A stretch of 64,000 nucleotides of DNA from Burkholderia latens. GTDB lineage: Bacteria > Pseudomonadota > Gammaproteobacteria > Burkholderiales > Burkholderiaceae. This document shows positions 37,306 through 46,150 of this stretch, one piece after another (position 1 is the first letter of the stretch; the number at the start of each line of letters is the position of its first letter). Location of the stretch: positions 186,001-250,000 of the forward strand of contig NZ_CP013438.1 of NCBI RefSeq assembly GCF_001718795.1. Reading direction: 5' to 3'. Below the pieces are notes generated by a model. The model was not told where the DNA came from. It saw only the letters and a list, made by a program, of their open reading frames with translations, and made no database searches. The position numbers and the translations under genes are program-made.

Positions 37306-38085
37306 TCAAGTGGCCTCGGCGCCCTCGGTCGCGACGGCTACATTTGCGATTTCAGCCGCCTCGGTCACCGCGCTGTGTGTCGCCCTGCGAGCGACCCGCT
37401 TAGCCGGCGCCTTCTTCAATGAGGCTTTTTTCGCTGGCGCCTTCTTCGAGGTTTGAACGGGAGTTTTCGTTGCCGGCTTTTGGATTGGTACCTTCCTCGA
37501 GGCTGCCGCCTTCTTGACCGCTGCATTCTTGCTAGCCGCGCTTTTCCTCGCGGCCGTCGGCTTCGCAGTCAAGGTTGCTTCGTCAGCACCGTCAATCAAG
37601 AACTTTGAGGGGTCCTTCGCGCCAGCGAGCCATGCTGGCGCGCGACCGCGGCCGCTCCAGGTCGCTCCCGACTTCGGGTCTTGATATTTCGGACGCTGCG
37701 GGCCTCTTACATAGTTCCCGGGCTTCACCATTGCCGAACCGGCACGAGCCGACTTTGCAGGCGCCGCCTCGACGAGGAGCTTCGTCCGGTCCTTCACATT
37801 CGCAATCCACGCCGGTGCGCGCCCATGGCCAGTCCATGTTGCACCGGTCTTGGGGTCTCGATACTTCGCAGCGGCTACTCCTTGCTTCGGCGTGGCAGTT
37901 TTTGCCGATTTGCGACCACGCTTCTTTGCGCTGATAAACGACTGAATGTCTGCCGTCGTAATGCCGTGCTTTTGCATCAGTCCGTGGATTTTTTCGAGTG
38001 CGCCGGAAGCCTCCTTTTGGGCGAGAGCTTCCGCCTGAGCTTGCAGCTTCGCGATTTTCGCTTGTATGTTTTCGAGCGTAGCCAT
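37306..38085 (-). CDS. H-NS family protein with two DNA-binding motifs and histone-like tail
   Basis: 259 aa. An N-terminal coiled coil for oligomerisation (IQAKIAKLQAQAEALAQ) is followed by two copies of the H-NS/MvaT-type AT-hook-like motif: YRDPKTGATWTGHGRAPAWI (75-94) and YQDPKSGATWSGRGRAPAWL (134-153). A long Lys/Ala/Pro tail (KKAPAKKASLKKAPAKR) resembles histone H1. Ordinary Burkholderia H-NS proteins have one motif and about 100 aa. Such proteins silence AT-rich foreign DNA, so an element-borne copy may moderate expression of its own cargo in the host. An IS2-group element lies 65 bp upstream of its start. Confidence 0.88.
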   Translation of the reverse strand: MATLENIQAKIAKLQAQAEALAQKEASGALEKIHGLMQKHGITTADIQSFISAKKRGRKSAKTATPKQGVAAAKYRDPKTGATWTGHGRAPAWIANVKDRTKLLVEAAPAKSARAGSAMVKPGNYVRGPQRPKYQDPKSGATWSGRGRAPAWLAGAKDPSKFLIDGADEATLTAKPTAARKSAASKNAAVKKAAASRKVPIQKPATKTPVQTSKKAPAKKASLKKAPAKRVARRATHSAVTEAAEIANVAVATEGAEAT

Positions 38086-38145
38086 TGGCTTTCCTTATGC
38101 GTGAATGATGGGCGCACTATGCCATACGGAATGGCTGTAGTGCAG

Positions 38146-38150
38146 AAGCG
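38146..38150. repeat. IS2-group target duplication, left copy
   Basis: AAGCG before the IS; the identical pentamer follows at 39487-39491. This matches the 5-bp duplications of the IS2 group of IS3. Confidence 0.88.
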
Positions 38151-38181
38151 TGGAGTTGACCCTGTAATCCCGGACACAGCG

Positions 38182-39069
38182 TCACACTAAGGTTGCTGAA
38201 TCCATTGAGCGCCGGAACTCGCGAGGCGAGCGGTACTTCAGCGCGCTATGGGGATGCTTCTCGTTGTAATGCTCGAACGCGATGGCCAAGTTGCGTGCAG
38301 CAGTCGCTGCGTCCGGCTTTGGCATGAAGGCAACGTAGTCGCGCTTCATTGTCTTCACGAAGCTCTCGGCCATCCCGTTACTTTGCGGGCTGCACACCGG
38401 CGTGGTCAATGGCTTCAGGCCGATGGCCGCTGCAAACCGGCGTGTATCGTCGGCCGTATAGCCCGAACCGTTGTCACTCAGCCACTCGATTTCGGACGGT
38501 GTATGCAGCTCGTTGCCAAACCGATTTTCCACTGCTGCCAGCATGACGTCGCGCACGATGTCGCCGCTGTGACCTGCCGTCGTAGCCGCCCAGCTCATCG
38601 CTTCGCGGTCGCAGCAGTCAAGCGCGAATGTCACTCGAAGCGGCTCGCCGTTGTCGCAGCGGAACTCGAAGCCGTCCGAGCACCATCGCTGATTGCTGCG
38701 CGCGACGGCCACCTTGCCATCGTGCCGACGTTGCGGCCGAGGCGGGGCTGGACGCCGTTGCATCAGCAGACCGTGAGTGCGCATGATGCGATAGATGCGC
38801 TTCGCATTGAACGGCACCTGTCCGGCAGCAATGCGTTCATTGCGCAGCGAGCCCCACACCCGGCGATAGCCATAGCTGGGCAAATCGCCGACGACTCGGC
38901 GGATTTCCTCGACCACGCTCGCATCGTCCGTCTGCCGCGATTGACGGCCATCGCGCCACGTCACCGGACGCGACAGTCGTGCCGATACGTTCGAGCGCGA
39001 CACGCCGAGAACTTCACAAACCAGTTTCACTGGTCGTCCTCCGGCAGCGAGGGCGAGTGCGCTATCCAT
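38182..39069 (-). CDS. IS2-group transposase OrfB (DDE domain)
   Basis: 295 aa with the IS3-type rve domain: [20 protein letters not shown] and [19 protein letters not shown] give an intact D-D-E triad. An HTH_21-like N-terminus ([26 protein letters not shown]) precedes it. It overlaps orfA by 43 bp. A run of seven A residues on the coding strand lies just before its ATG and is the likely slippage site for the OrfAB fusion transposase. Confidence 0.93.
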   Translation of the reverse strand: MDSALALAAGGRPVKLVCEVLGVSRSNVSARLSRPVTWRDGRQSRQTDDASVVEEIRRVVGDLPSYGYRRVWGSLRNERIAAGQVPFNAKRIYRIMRTHGLLMQRRPAPPRPQRRHDGKVAVARSNQRWCSDGFEFRCDNGEPLRVTFALDCCDREAMSWAATTAGHSGDIVRDVMLAAVENRFGNELHTPSEIEWLSDNGSGYTADDTRRFAAAIGLKPLTTPVCSPQSNGMAESFVKTMKRDYVAFMPKPDAATAARNLAIAFEHYNEKHPHSALKYRSPREFRRSMDSATLV

Positions 39070-39422
39070 TTTTTTGCTCGGCCATACTCGACTGCTTCGC
39101 GGAGAATCTCGTTCTCCATGGTCTTCTTGCCGAGCATCCGCTGCAGCTCACGAATCTGCTTGAGGGCATCGGCCAGCTCTGATGCAGGGACCACTTCCTC
39201 TCCAGCCTTGACCGCCGACAGACTCCCGTCCTGGTACAGCTTGCGCCAGTGGAACAGCTGGTTCGGGTTCACGCCGTGCTGGCGCGCAACCATCGAAACC
39301 GACTTCCCCGGTTCGAAACTCTCGCGAACCATCGCCAGCTTCTGCTCCGCCGTCCAGCGCCGCCGACGCTCCGGGCCCGTCAACACTTCCATCACTTCCT
39401 GCCTGGTGTTAGTCAAAAACAC
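39027..39422 (-). CDS. IS2-group OrfA (HTH protein)
   Basis: 131 aa with an IS3-type HTH ([38 protein letters not shown]) and a C-terminal leucine-zipper-like helix ([20 protein letters not shown]). It binds the IS ends and is the N-terminal part of the frameshifted transposase. Confidence 0.92.
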   Translation of the reverse strand: MFLTNTRQEVMEVLTGPERRRRWTAEQKLAMVRESFEPGKSVSMVARQHGVNPNQLFHWRKLYQDGSLSAVKAGEEVVPASELADALKQIRELQRMLGKKTMENEILREAVEYGRAKKWIAHSPSLPEDDQ

Positions 39423-39491
39423 AGTCTTATGCCTACCCGCTAGTTTAAGTGAGAGGCTATGTCCGGTGTTTCAGGGGGCTGCTCCAAAGCG

Positions 39492-39907
39492 GCGTTCAAA
39501 AAGGGAAGATTTTGCAGCGACGTCCTCATCAACCAACCGAAGGTAAGCTTAAGGGTGTTGTACACCGGGGCGACGCCAAAGTAAGCGATGAGATAACGGC
39601 ATCGTTAAAGCCGTCTTACTCATCAGGTTGTTTTTTGTGGTTGCCTATCTGAACGAGATGGCGGCGCACCGTGATGGGATAGGCCTGCTTCCGAAAAGGC
39701 AGCCAGCTGACGTCTTGCCCCTTCCCTGATACGAAGCCGTCGCGGCTTCCCGCTAGTCATCTCGGTGCTCGCAGCCCGAAAGGCAGCAATAGAGTTCCAC
39801 GCCGAGTATCCCCTCCGTCCTCTCTGCGCACGTCTGGTATGGCATAGCCCATCCAGCGCGCAAATCGGCCGCGCGAAGTCTGTAGCGAGGCAATCCGACA
39901 AACAAGC
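39492..39907. other. Cargo fragment between the two insertion sequences
   Basis: About 415 bp that joined the sequence now at 42387 before the IS66 element landed. It contains no gene I can support. A minus-strand frame here (SEAGLSHHGAPPSRSDRQPQ and nearby) reminds me of sequence found next to group II introns, but no reverse transcriptase or intron core is present. Confidence 0.35.
39900..39907. repeat. IS66 element 1 target duplication, left copy
   Basis: AAACAAGC here and again at 42379-42386. Eight-base duplications are typical of IS66. Confidence 0.9.
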
Positions 39908-39986
39908 GTAAGCGGCCGGGCAACCCGTCTTGAGTTGGGGTAAAGCTCTTGGGAGTATCGTGTCCACCTAACGAATAAGCGGACAC

Positions 39987-40370
39987 GTGAACACTATCGA
40001 ATCGGAAGCATTCCCCGAGCGTCGTCGCCGGCAACGGTACAGCGAGGAGTTCAAGGCGCAGGTGGTAGCTGCGTGCCAGGGAATCGGCGTATCGGTTGCT
40101 GCGGTCGCGCTGGAACACCGGCTCAACGCGAATCTGCTGCGGCGCTGGATCGATCAGGCGGAGGGGCGACTTCCCAAGAGACCGCTGGGTCGTCCACCGG
40201 CCACGCCACCGTCGCTGCCAGCCTTTGTGTCGGTGCCATTGGGAGCGCCGAGTCCGCACTCGGCAGAGATCCGCATCGAGGTGCGGCGGGGCGATCAGTC
40301 GATCACGGTCAGTTGGCCCGTGTCCGAAGCCGCCCAGTGTGCCGCCTGGCTGCGCGAGTGGATGCGGTGA
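39987..40370 (+). CDS. tnpA: IS66 accessory protein TnpA
   Basis: 127 aa with a transposase-type HTH at the N-terminus (RRRQRYSEEFKAQVVAACQG, NLLRRWIDQAEG) and a Pro-rich linker. Needed for IS66 transposition, role unclear. The stop overlaps the GTG of tnpB as GTGA. Confidence 0.9.
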   Translation: MNTIESEAFPERRRRQRYSEEFKAQVVAACQGIGVSVAAVALEHRLNANLLRRWIDQAEGRLPKRPLGRPPATPPSLPAFVSVPLGAPSPHSAEIRIEVRRGDQSITVSWPVSEAAQCAAWLREWMR

Positions 40371-40705
40371 TCCGCGTCGACGAGATCTGGCTGGCGACCG
40401 ATCCGCTGGACATGCGTGCCGGTTTCGACACGGCCTTGGCGCGCGTGGTCAAGGTATTCGGTGCCGCGCACCCGCACCATGCTTATCTGTTCGCCAATCG
40501 CCGCGCCAACCGCATGAAGGTCCTGATCCACGACGGGATCGGCATTTGGTTGGCAGCACGACGTCTGAATCAGGGGCAATTTGCCTGGCCGCACGCCGGC
40601 AGCGAACCGAAGCAGCATGAACTGACGCACGAACAACTGGCCGGCCTGGTGCTGGGCCTGCCGTGGCAACGCATTGGCGAGAGTGGCGTGATCCGTGTCG
40701 TCTGA
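40367..40705 (+). CDS. tnpB: IS66 accessory protein TnpB
   Basis: 112 aa from GTG, with the conserved IS66 Orf2 pattern DPLDMRAGFDTALARV, FANRRANRMKVLIHDG and GIWLAARRLNQGQFAWP. This is the IS66 protein, unrelated to the RNA-guided IS200/IS605 TnpB nucleases. Confidence 0.92.
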   Translation: MIRVDEIWLATDPLDMRAGFDTALARVVKVFGAAHPHHAYLFANRRANRMKVLIHDGIGIWLAARRLNQGQFAWPHAGSEPKQHELTHEQLAGLVLGLPWQRIGESGVIRVV

Positions 40706-40768
40706 GTACGACGGAGGCGTAAACAGTTCAGCTTCCACCGCCTACAGCGTTCTGGCAGACTGGCCTGC

Positions 40769-42343
40769 ATGAATCCCGCTGACCTCGACGCACTCACCCC
40801 GGAACAGTTGCGCGCCCTGACTGCGCAACTGATTGCAGAGGTCCAGTCGAAGGACCAGGCGATCCACGAGAAGGAGCGGGAAGCCAGTGAACGAGATCGG
40901 GAACTCCGCTACAAGCAGACCCGCATCGACCAGCTTACCCATGAGATCTCGATCCTCAAGCGCCAGCAGTTCGGCCGGCGTAGCGAACAGCTCAACAGCG
41001 AGCAGATGAACCTGCTCGACGAGGCGATCGATGGCGACTTGGTTGCCATCGAGATGGAGCTCGAGCAACTCGAGCCTACGCGAGCTGAACGGCAACGCGA
41101 GCAGCCGAAACGGGCACCACTGCCGCCGCAACTGCCACGCACCGACGTCCATCACGAACCGGACAGCACAACATGCCAGTGCGGTTGCGAACGCATACGG
41201 ATCGGCGAGGACGTGAGCGAGAAGCTGGACTACACGCCGGGCGTGTTTACGGTGGAACGGCACATCCGCGGCAAGTGGGTGTGCAAAGCGTGCGAGACGC
41301 TGATCCAAGCGCCGGTTCCACCGCATGTGATCGACAAGGGCATGCCCACCGCCGGGTTGCTCGCGCAGGTGCTGGTCGCCAAGTACGGCGACCACCTGCC
41401 CCTGTATCGCCAGGAACAGATCTTTGGTCGTGCGGGACTGGCCATCCCGAGATCCACGCTGGGTGCCTGGGTGGGCCGGTGTGGCGTGCAGTTGCAGCCG
41501 TTGGTCGACGCGCTCGGCCAGGCCATCCGGCAACAGGCGGTGTTGCACGCCGACGAGACGCCGGTGCAAATGCTCAGCCCCGGCAAGGGCAAAACGCACC
41601 GGGCATACCTGTGGGCGTATACGTCGACTCAGTTCAGCGAACTGCGCGCGGTGGTCTACGACTTCGCCGAGAGCCGCGCCGGTGCGCACGCTCGCACGTT
41701 CCTGACGGGCTGGCACGGCAAACTGGTATGCGACGACTACAGCGGGTACAAGGCCTCGTTCCAGCACGGCATCACCGAGATCGGATGCGCGGCTCATGCT
41801 CGACGCAAGTTCTTTGAATTGCATGCCAACCACAGCAGCCATGTTGCGGGGCAGGCCCTGCCGTTCTTTACCGTGCTCTACGACATCGAACGCGAGGCCG
41901 CAGCACTGGATGTCGACGAACGGCAGCGGCTTCGACAGCGTCGGGCCAAGCCGGTGTGCGACGCCCTCTATGAATGGTTGATGGCGCAGCGCAAACTCGT
42001 TGCGGACGGCTCGGCGATTGCGAAGGCGCTGGACTACAGCCTGAAACGATGGGACGCACTCACGCGCTATCTCGATGACGGCAATGTGCCGATCGACAAC
42101 AACTGGGTCGAAAACCAGATCCGACCGTGGGCAGTCGGCCGGTCCAATTGGTTGTTCGCCGGATCACTGCGTGCGGGTCAGCGCGCGGCCGCCATCATGA
42201 GCTTGATTCGATCGGCGCAACTGAACGGGCTCGATCCGCTCGCCTATCTGAAGGACGTCCTCACACGCTTGCCGACCCACAAGGCCAACGACATCGACGC
42301 GCTACTGCCGCATCGTTGGCAACCTCTCTCGACTGCCGCCTAA
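40769..42343 (+). CDS. tnpC: IS66 transposase TnpC
   Basis: 524 aa. An N-terminal coiled coil (LRYKQTRIDQLTHEISILKR) is followed by a zinc-finger region and an IS66 DDE core: VLHADETPVQ, KLVCDDYSGYKA and DNNWVENQIRPW keep D-D-E. The C-terminal helical cap (SAQLNGLDPLAYLKDVLTRL) is present. Full length. Confidence 0.94.
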   Translation: MNPADLDALTPEQLRALTAQLIAEVQSKDQAIHEKEREASERDRELRYKQTRIDQLTHEISILKRQQFGRRSEQLNSEQMNLLDEAIDGDLVAIEMELEQLEPTRAERQREQPKRAPLPPQLPRTDVHHEPDSTTCQCGCERIRIGEDVSEKLDYTPGVFTVERHIRGKWVCKACETLIQAPVPPHVIDKGMPTAGLLAQVLVAKYGDHLPLYRQEQIFGRAGLAIPRSTLGAWVGRCGVQLQPLVDALGQAIRQQAVLHADETPVQMLSPGKGKTHRAYLWAYTSTQFSELRAVVYDFAESRAGAHARTFLTGWHGKLVCDDYSGYKASFQHGITEIGCAAHARRKFFELHANHSSHVAGQALPFFTVLYDIEREAAALDVDERQRLRQRRAKPVCDALYEWLMAQRKLVADGSAIAKALDYSLKRWDALTRYLDDGNVPIDNNWVENQIRPWAVGRSNWLFAGSLRAGQRAAAIMSLIRSAQLNGLDPLAYLKDVLTRLPTHKANDIDALLPHRWQPLSTAA

Positions 42344-42431
42344 ACTCGCTCGTCAAGACGGGTTGGCTGGTCGCTTACAAACAAGCGTCGTCAACTGCGA
42401 CGGAATACCCGCCGACCAACGGATTATCCGA

Positions 42432-43877
42432 CTATCGGACGCCATGTCTGGTCAGCAGCCTGTCGAAGAATTCCGTGACACATTGCAGTGCCTTCGGGCC
42501 GACATTCCGTTGTTCAAGATTGACATCAAGGAATTCGTGCCCGCCGAAGCGGTATACCTCGTAGCCCATCAGCCGCAGCCGGCGGTCCTCGGTCGCCATC
42601 TCGGCGTAGCGCTGAGCGTTCGCAATGTAGAGCTCGGGCACGTTACGGTCTGCCACTGCATAGTGATGTCGGCCATCAATTTCGATGACGATTCGCACGC
42701 CCTGGTCCAGCATTAAGAGAAAGTCCATGCGCTGCCGTGCCAGAAACTGTTCGTCCCCGCGCTCGCGGCGCGTGTAGGGGTCGTAATGCAGGTATACCTG
42801 CGGGATTAACGCCGGCAGCCGGTCGCCGAGCTCTTTCCCATAGCGCTCGTAATAGCCCTGAAACAGCGCAAACTCGCCGGGAGAGTGCGTGCCGACGACG
42901 GACTGGCGTAGCCGCCGGAACAACTGGTCCTTCGCGCTGCCCATGTCGCTAATGCATTGAAGTTCGGCATACCAGTCCCGGAGGTCCTTCCACAGCAGAA
43001 GGCCAGAGCTAGGCAGCGCGCGGTCGAAGACGAGCACCTTGTCTGCGTGCTTAGTGATTTCGACGTCATTGTTGAGCGCGTCACGAAAGACCAGCTCAGG
43101 CTTTTCGCCAGTCGACGCGAAAATCAGATTCTTCATTGCTCCGGCCACGCCGGCCTGCGCACGAACCACACCGTAGATGGCATATCCTGACTCGACGGAC
43201 GTTTGCCGCACCGTGAAGCCGTCGCGTTTAAGCGCATTGCCAATGGCGGTGGCCAGCTCGGCCTGCTCTGCGTCGCGGCGAGTCAACGGGTGCAGAAGCT
43301 TGGCGAGCAGCGCGAAAAAGCGCGCCTGACTGCACGTCAGCACACCGCATTGCGTCAACAACTCTTCGTGCGACCAGTCGTCGTTGTGCAGGCAGTGCTG
43401 CACAATCTGTGCATGCAAGCTGGTGTTTTCAATCCACCAGGATGCGCCAGCCTCCAAAACAGCTATGCCAAATATCTCCTGCAGGCTCTCAATCAGCGGA
43501 AGTTCACCAAACAAGGACGCCAAGGGACTAAGGGCCTTGAGCACGTCACGGCGAACAAGCTGGCTCACGCGATGTTCGGCGTGGAGTGTCATTTCGTTGA
43601 AGGCGTCCGCGAGGTCCTCGGACGGGTACTCACGAAGCGCTCGCGCCGCAAGGTCAAGGAGGGCCGGTTCGTCCCAGGTGAGGATACGTCGCCGCACATA
43701 CTGCCGCTTGCTACTGAAGGCCTCTTGGCCATCGTCGGGTTCGACAGCCTGTTGAATCCCAAGCCGAACGCAAACATCCGGAAGGTCGTAAGCCTTCGCG
43801 GCCGCAATCGTCTGCGCGATAAGGTCCCTCAGCGTGTCGAGGGGGATTATCGGCGGTTTGATGTTCGAAACGAGCAT
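42432..43877 (-). CDS. AbiJ-like protein with C-terminal DUF559-type nuclease domain
   Basis: 481 aa from the ATG at 43877, which has AGGGAGG six bases upstream. The N-terminal ~120 residues (LRDLIAQTIAAAKAYDLPDVCVRLG, VRRRILTWDEPALLDLAARALREYP) resemble the N-terminal domains found in AbiJ-type abortive-infection proteins. The C-terminus has IVIEIDGRHHYA (Glu399-Ile-Asp401) and a following RLRLMGYEVYRFGGHEF, the Vsr/DUF559 nuclease pattern. A sensor-plus-nuclease antiphage role is a reasonable inference. It is divergent from the HEPN-motif gene across about 260 bp. Confidence 0.7.
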   Translation of the reverse strand: MLVSNIKPPIIPLDTLRDLIAQTIAAAKAYDLPDVCVRLGIQQAVEPDDGQEAFSSKRQYVRRRILTWDEPALLDLAARALREYPSEDLADAFNEMTLHAEHRVSQLVRRDVLKALSPLASLFGELPLIESLQEIFGIAVLEAGASWWIENTSLHAQIVQHCLHNDDWSHEELLTQCGVLTCSQARFFALLAKLLHPLTRRDAEQAELATAIGNALKRDGFTVRQTSVESGYAIYGVVRAQAGVAGAMKNLIFASTGEKPELVFRDALNNDVEITKHADKVLVFDRALPSSGLLLWKDLRDWYAELQCISDMGSAKDQLFRRLRQSVVGTHSPGEFALFQGYYERYGKELGDRLPALIPQVYLHYDPYTRRERGDEQFLARQRMDFLLMLDQGVRIVIEIDGRHHYAVADRNVPELYIANAQRYAEMATEDRRLRLMGYEVYRFGGHEFLDVNLEQRNVGPKALQCVTEFFDRLLTRHGVR

Positions 43878-44136
43878 GCTGCCTCCCTGATTTGTAGCGC
43901 TTGTACATCCTCCGGCTCGGCGAAAGCTCACTGCACGTCGCCATTGAGTGAGCGTGCGGATTCTGTGAGCTTGTCCCCCCAACATGGCGAACATACTTTC
44001 CAATGGATGTCGCCGGAAGGTATATGCTGCTCAAGTGCCCCCGCGGCTGCAACCGTATCCCGCGTATCCGCCAACAAGCTGTGATTTATGATATTCAATT
44101 GCTACATCAACATAGCCGACTACGGGCGGAGGCAGC

Positions 44137-44706
44137 ATGGAGCAGATATCGCGCTTACATATTTGTAGTTTAATCGGCGAGACTTTGGTATCGCTTCAAG
44201 CATTTGAACAGTTGCTGGTCGCGTTCCTGCTGTCCACAGTATCGGAGAGCGAGGCAGACCAAAAACTTGAGCAGTTACTCCTTCGGAACAAGGAGACATT
44301 GGGACGATTACTCAAGGAGTTGTCCACAAGAACAGCACTGCCGGAGCACTTTGCTCCGGATTTCGACTCGCTTCTTGAGATGCGCAACGTTTTCATTCAC
44401 AGGCTATTGTTGGAGCCGCGGTTCTCTCTCAACTCTTCTGAGGGCCGTGTTGCTGTTGATGCGTTTATGAAGAACATTCGCGCCAAACTAAAGCTGGCAA
44501 TTTATGTAGTGCTTGGTGCCATGCGTCAAACGCCTAGCACCGAGATGTCGCTCAGAGCAGCTGCGCGCTTCGGACACATCATTCATCGTATCGACGTCAC
44601 TTCCACGCGAGATTTTGGCGGGCTCAGCGAAGATGCTTACATCGACGAGGTCGTCGGGACGGCAGTAGCACTATACGATTCCAAGTCGAAAGTGCCGCCA
44701 TCTTGA
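44137..44706 (+). CDS. HEPN-motif protein, possible RNase
   Basis: 189 aa, all-helical. LLEMRNVFIHRLLLEP contains RNxxxH (Arg83-Asn84...His88), the catalytic signature of HEPN ribonucleases common in toxin and abortive-infection proteins. It has no nucleotidyltransferase partner next to it, so it does not fit an ordinary MNT-HEPN pair. The fold call rests on the motif and helical character. Confidence 0.6.
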   Translation: MEQISRLHICSLIGETLVSLQAFEQLLVAFLLSTVSESEADQKLEQLLLRNKETLGRLLKELSTRTALPEHFAPDFDSLLEMRNVFIHRLLLEPRFSLNSSEGRVAVDAFMKNIRAKLKLAIYVVLGAMRQTPSTEMSLRAAARFGHIIHRIDVTSTRDFGGLSEDAYIDEVVGTAVALYDSKSKVPPS

Positions 44707-44867
44707 GTTGAGCCCATCTGGTAGCATATTCATCGTCAGCTCAGGCGCTCATTTACAGATTTTCGCTCGTCGATATTCGTCGCGCTGCTCGGATAACGGC
44801 ATGTCGTCCGCGGCATACTGCATCCAGATGGACGGTCCTCGCAAGAAGTGCTCGCCGCTCGACCCAT

Positions 44868-45533
44868 TCAGACCGCCAAGGTCAACTGCGCTTGGGATGG
44901 CGCCGCAGCGCGGCGCCACAGCCAAGCATCGAATTCGCGTCGCGGTAGTGATAGAAGGTCCGCCGCGCAACAGAATGATTTGCGGAGGAAGTGATAGTCG
45001 TCGTTTTCGACACCGACAGTTTTCGCGAACGTGCGCACATGGCGGTCAACTGCTATAGAGTCGATACCAACGAGGCACGCCATGTAATCCACGGTCTTCG
45101 GACCGATGCCATTGACGGTCTGAAGTGCATCGCAGAACTCGTCGGACGCAAGGCTAAAGCGCAAGTCATTCACATCCTCGATTCCCCACTTCTTGAGGAA
45201 AACAACCAGCGCTTCGAAGCGAGTGACCTTCTCATGGTGGCGCCAGTTCAGGAAGGCACCTGCCTTGCCGTCTTGAATCAGTGCGACCAATGAGGAAATT
45301 GTGAGGCGATTCGGATGTGCCCGCAGGATGGCCACTACCCGCGGACGCACAACCGTCGTGTAATTGAGCCCTGCCTGGAGCACGGAATCCGCGAGAACGG
45401 CTCCCAAGTGCTCGCATGTAGCACGCGGATGCTTCTCCTCGAAAAGTGCGCCCTCGTCCTTCGCATGGTCGGCGATGCGACGCGCTGCGAGCAACACCTC
45501 GATAGCGGCCCCTTTGGCTCCGGTCCTACTCAT
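44868..45533 (-). CDS. HhH-GPD DNA glycosylase/lyase-like protein
   Basis: 221 aa. The helix-hairpin-helix is LQTVNGIGPKTVDY (137-150) with Lys146 at the position of the catalytic lysine of endonuclease III. IAVDRHVRTF supplies the catalytic Asp163. The iron-sulphur cysteines of Nth are absent and the N-terminal half diverges, so it is nearer to small OGG/Nth-like accessory glycosylases. Last gene of a four-gene minus-strand operon; its ATG overlaps the QueC stop as ATGA. Next to a deazaguanine-type synthase, it may excise or sense a modified base in phage or self DNA. Confidence 0.78.
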   Translation of the reverse strand: MSRTGAKGAAIEVLLAARRIADHAKDEGALFEEKHPRATCEHLGAVLADSVLQAGLNYTTVVRPRVVAILRAHPNRLTISSLVALIQDGKAGAFLNWRHHEKVTRFEALVVFLKKWGIEDVNDLRFSLASDEFCDALQTVNGIGPKTVDYMACLVGIDSIAVDRHVRTFAKTVGVENDDYHFLRKSFCCAADLLSLPRREFDAWLWRRAAAPSQAQLTLAV

Positions 45534-46150
45534 ACCAACTTAGCCTCTTTCAGTGCGTTCAGGCGCTCGACACAGTTCGGACATGCGCCGCACGGAAACT
45601 GTGCAGACGCCTGGCAAGAGTAGGTTCGTCCGATAGGCACGCCAAGTTTCGCAGCCACTCGGGCCACGTCGGCCTTGGACGAGTAGCGGAACGGGGAGTG
45701 GAAGCGAACGGGACCAATGCTCGATGTGAGTCCGTCGAGGCTGTTCATAAACGCGGCAGTACAGTCAATTTCTTTGGCGTGGTTGCTATTGATAAAGCCA
45801 GTATAGACATCCAGGATAGCGACCGTTTGTGCACGCGCCGCAGCAGCAGCGAAGAACAGCATCGTTCGGTACGGGATGTACAAGTCGTCGTCCTTGACCT
45901 CTTCAGTCCAGAGGTCAGCTTCGCGAATCAGCCGCGACTGCGAACCTCTGAAGATATCCGAGATGTCAAAGCGTTCAGGTCGCCTCATATCGGCAGGCAG
46001 GACCTCGGTGACCCGGCTCCACTCAACGTCTACGCAATGTTGCCCGTAGTCAAAAAAGATTGGGACGACCTCAACGCCCGTTGCCGCGAGCTGGTACCCG
46101 ACAGTCGTTGAGTCCAGGCCGCCAGAGGCCAGAAGAAGCGCACTTTTCAT
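45530..46150 (-). CDS. QueC-like 7-cyano-7-deazaguanine synthase family protein
   Basis: 206 aa. The PP-loop ATPase motif ASGGLDSTT (Ser9-Thr15) and FFDYGQ block are followed by a C-terminal zinc site CQASAQFPCGACPNC (Cys179, 187, 190, 193). All core residues look intact. Housekeeping QueC makes preQ0 from carboxydeazaguanine using ATP and ammonia, but no queC/D/E/F partners are here. The preQ0-binding region is divergent (TGFINSNHAKEIDC), so it may act on another substrate, even a protein, as proposed for defence-associated QueC homologues. It overlaps both neighbours by ATGA, indicating tight co-translation. Confidence 0.85.
   Translation of the reverse strand: MKSALLLASGGLDSTTVGYQLAATGVEVVPIFFDYGQHCVDVEWSRVTEVLPADMRRPERFDISDIFRGSQSRLIREADLWTEEVKDDDLYIPYRTMLFFAAAAARAQTVAILDVYTGFINSNHAKEIDCTAAFMNSLDGLTSSIGPVRFHSPFRYSSKADVARVAAKLGVPIGRTYSCQASAQFPCGACPNCVERLNALKEAKLV

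Larger units (their letters stand above)
38151..39486 (-). mobile_element. IS3-family element, IS2 group
   Basis: 1336 bp. The left end TGGAGTTGACCCTGTAATCC and the right-end complement TGGAGCAGCCCCCTGAAACA both continue into CGGACA and resemble the TGGATTTGCCCC ends of IS2. It is flanked by AAGCG on both sides. It carries overlapping orfA and orfB. It appears intact and inserted between the H-NS gene and the next cargo block without hitting a recognised gene. Confidence 0.92.
39908..42378 (+). mobile_element. IS66-family element 1
   Basis: 2471 bp with terminal inverted repeats starting GTAAGCGGCCGGGCAACCCG on the left and GTAAGCGACCAGCCAACCCG on the right complement, and an 8-bp duplication AAACAAGC. 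It carries tnpA-tnpB-tnpC in the usual order and looks intact. It ends 53 bp from the stop of the AbiJ-like gene, so it probably changed what lies downstream of that gene without breaking it. Confidence 0.95.

Noticed and set aside
38248..39546. Plus-strand open frame of 432 codons
   Set aside because: Antisense to the IS2-group transposase genes; product composition is typical of a shadow frame.
39492..39907. Group II intron fragment
   Set aside because: A minus-strand translation resembles sequence near such introns, but there is no reverse transcriptase, no domain V hairpin and no recognisable intron boundary.
40367..40705. RNA-guided TnpB nuclease
   Set aside because: The name is shared, but this is the IS66 Orf2 protein without RuvC or zinc-finger motifs.
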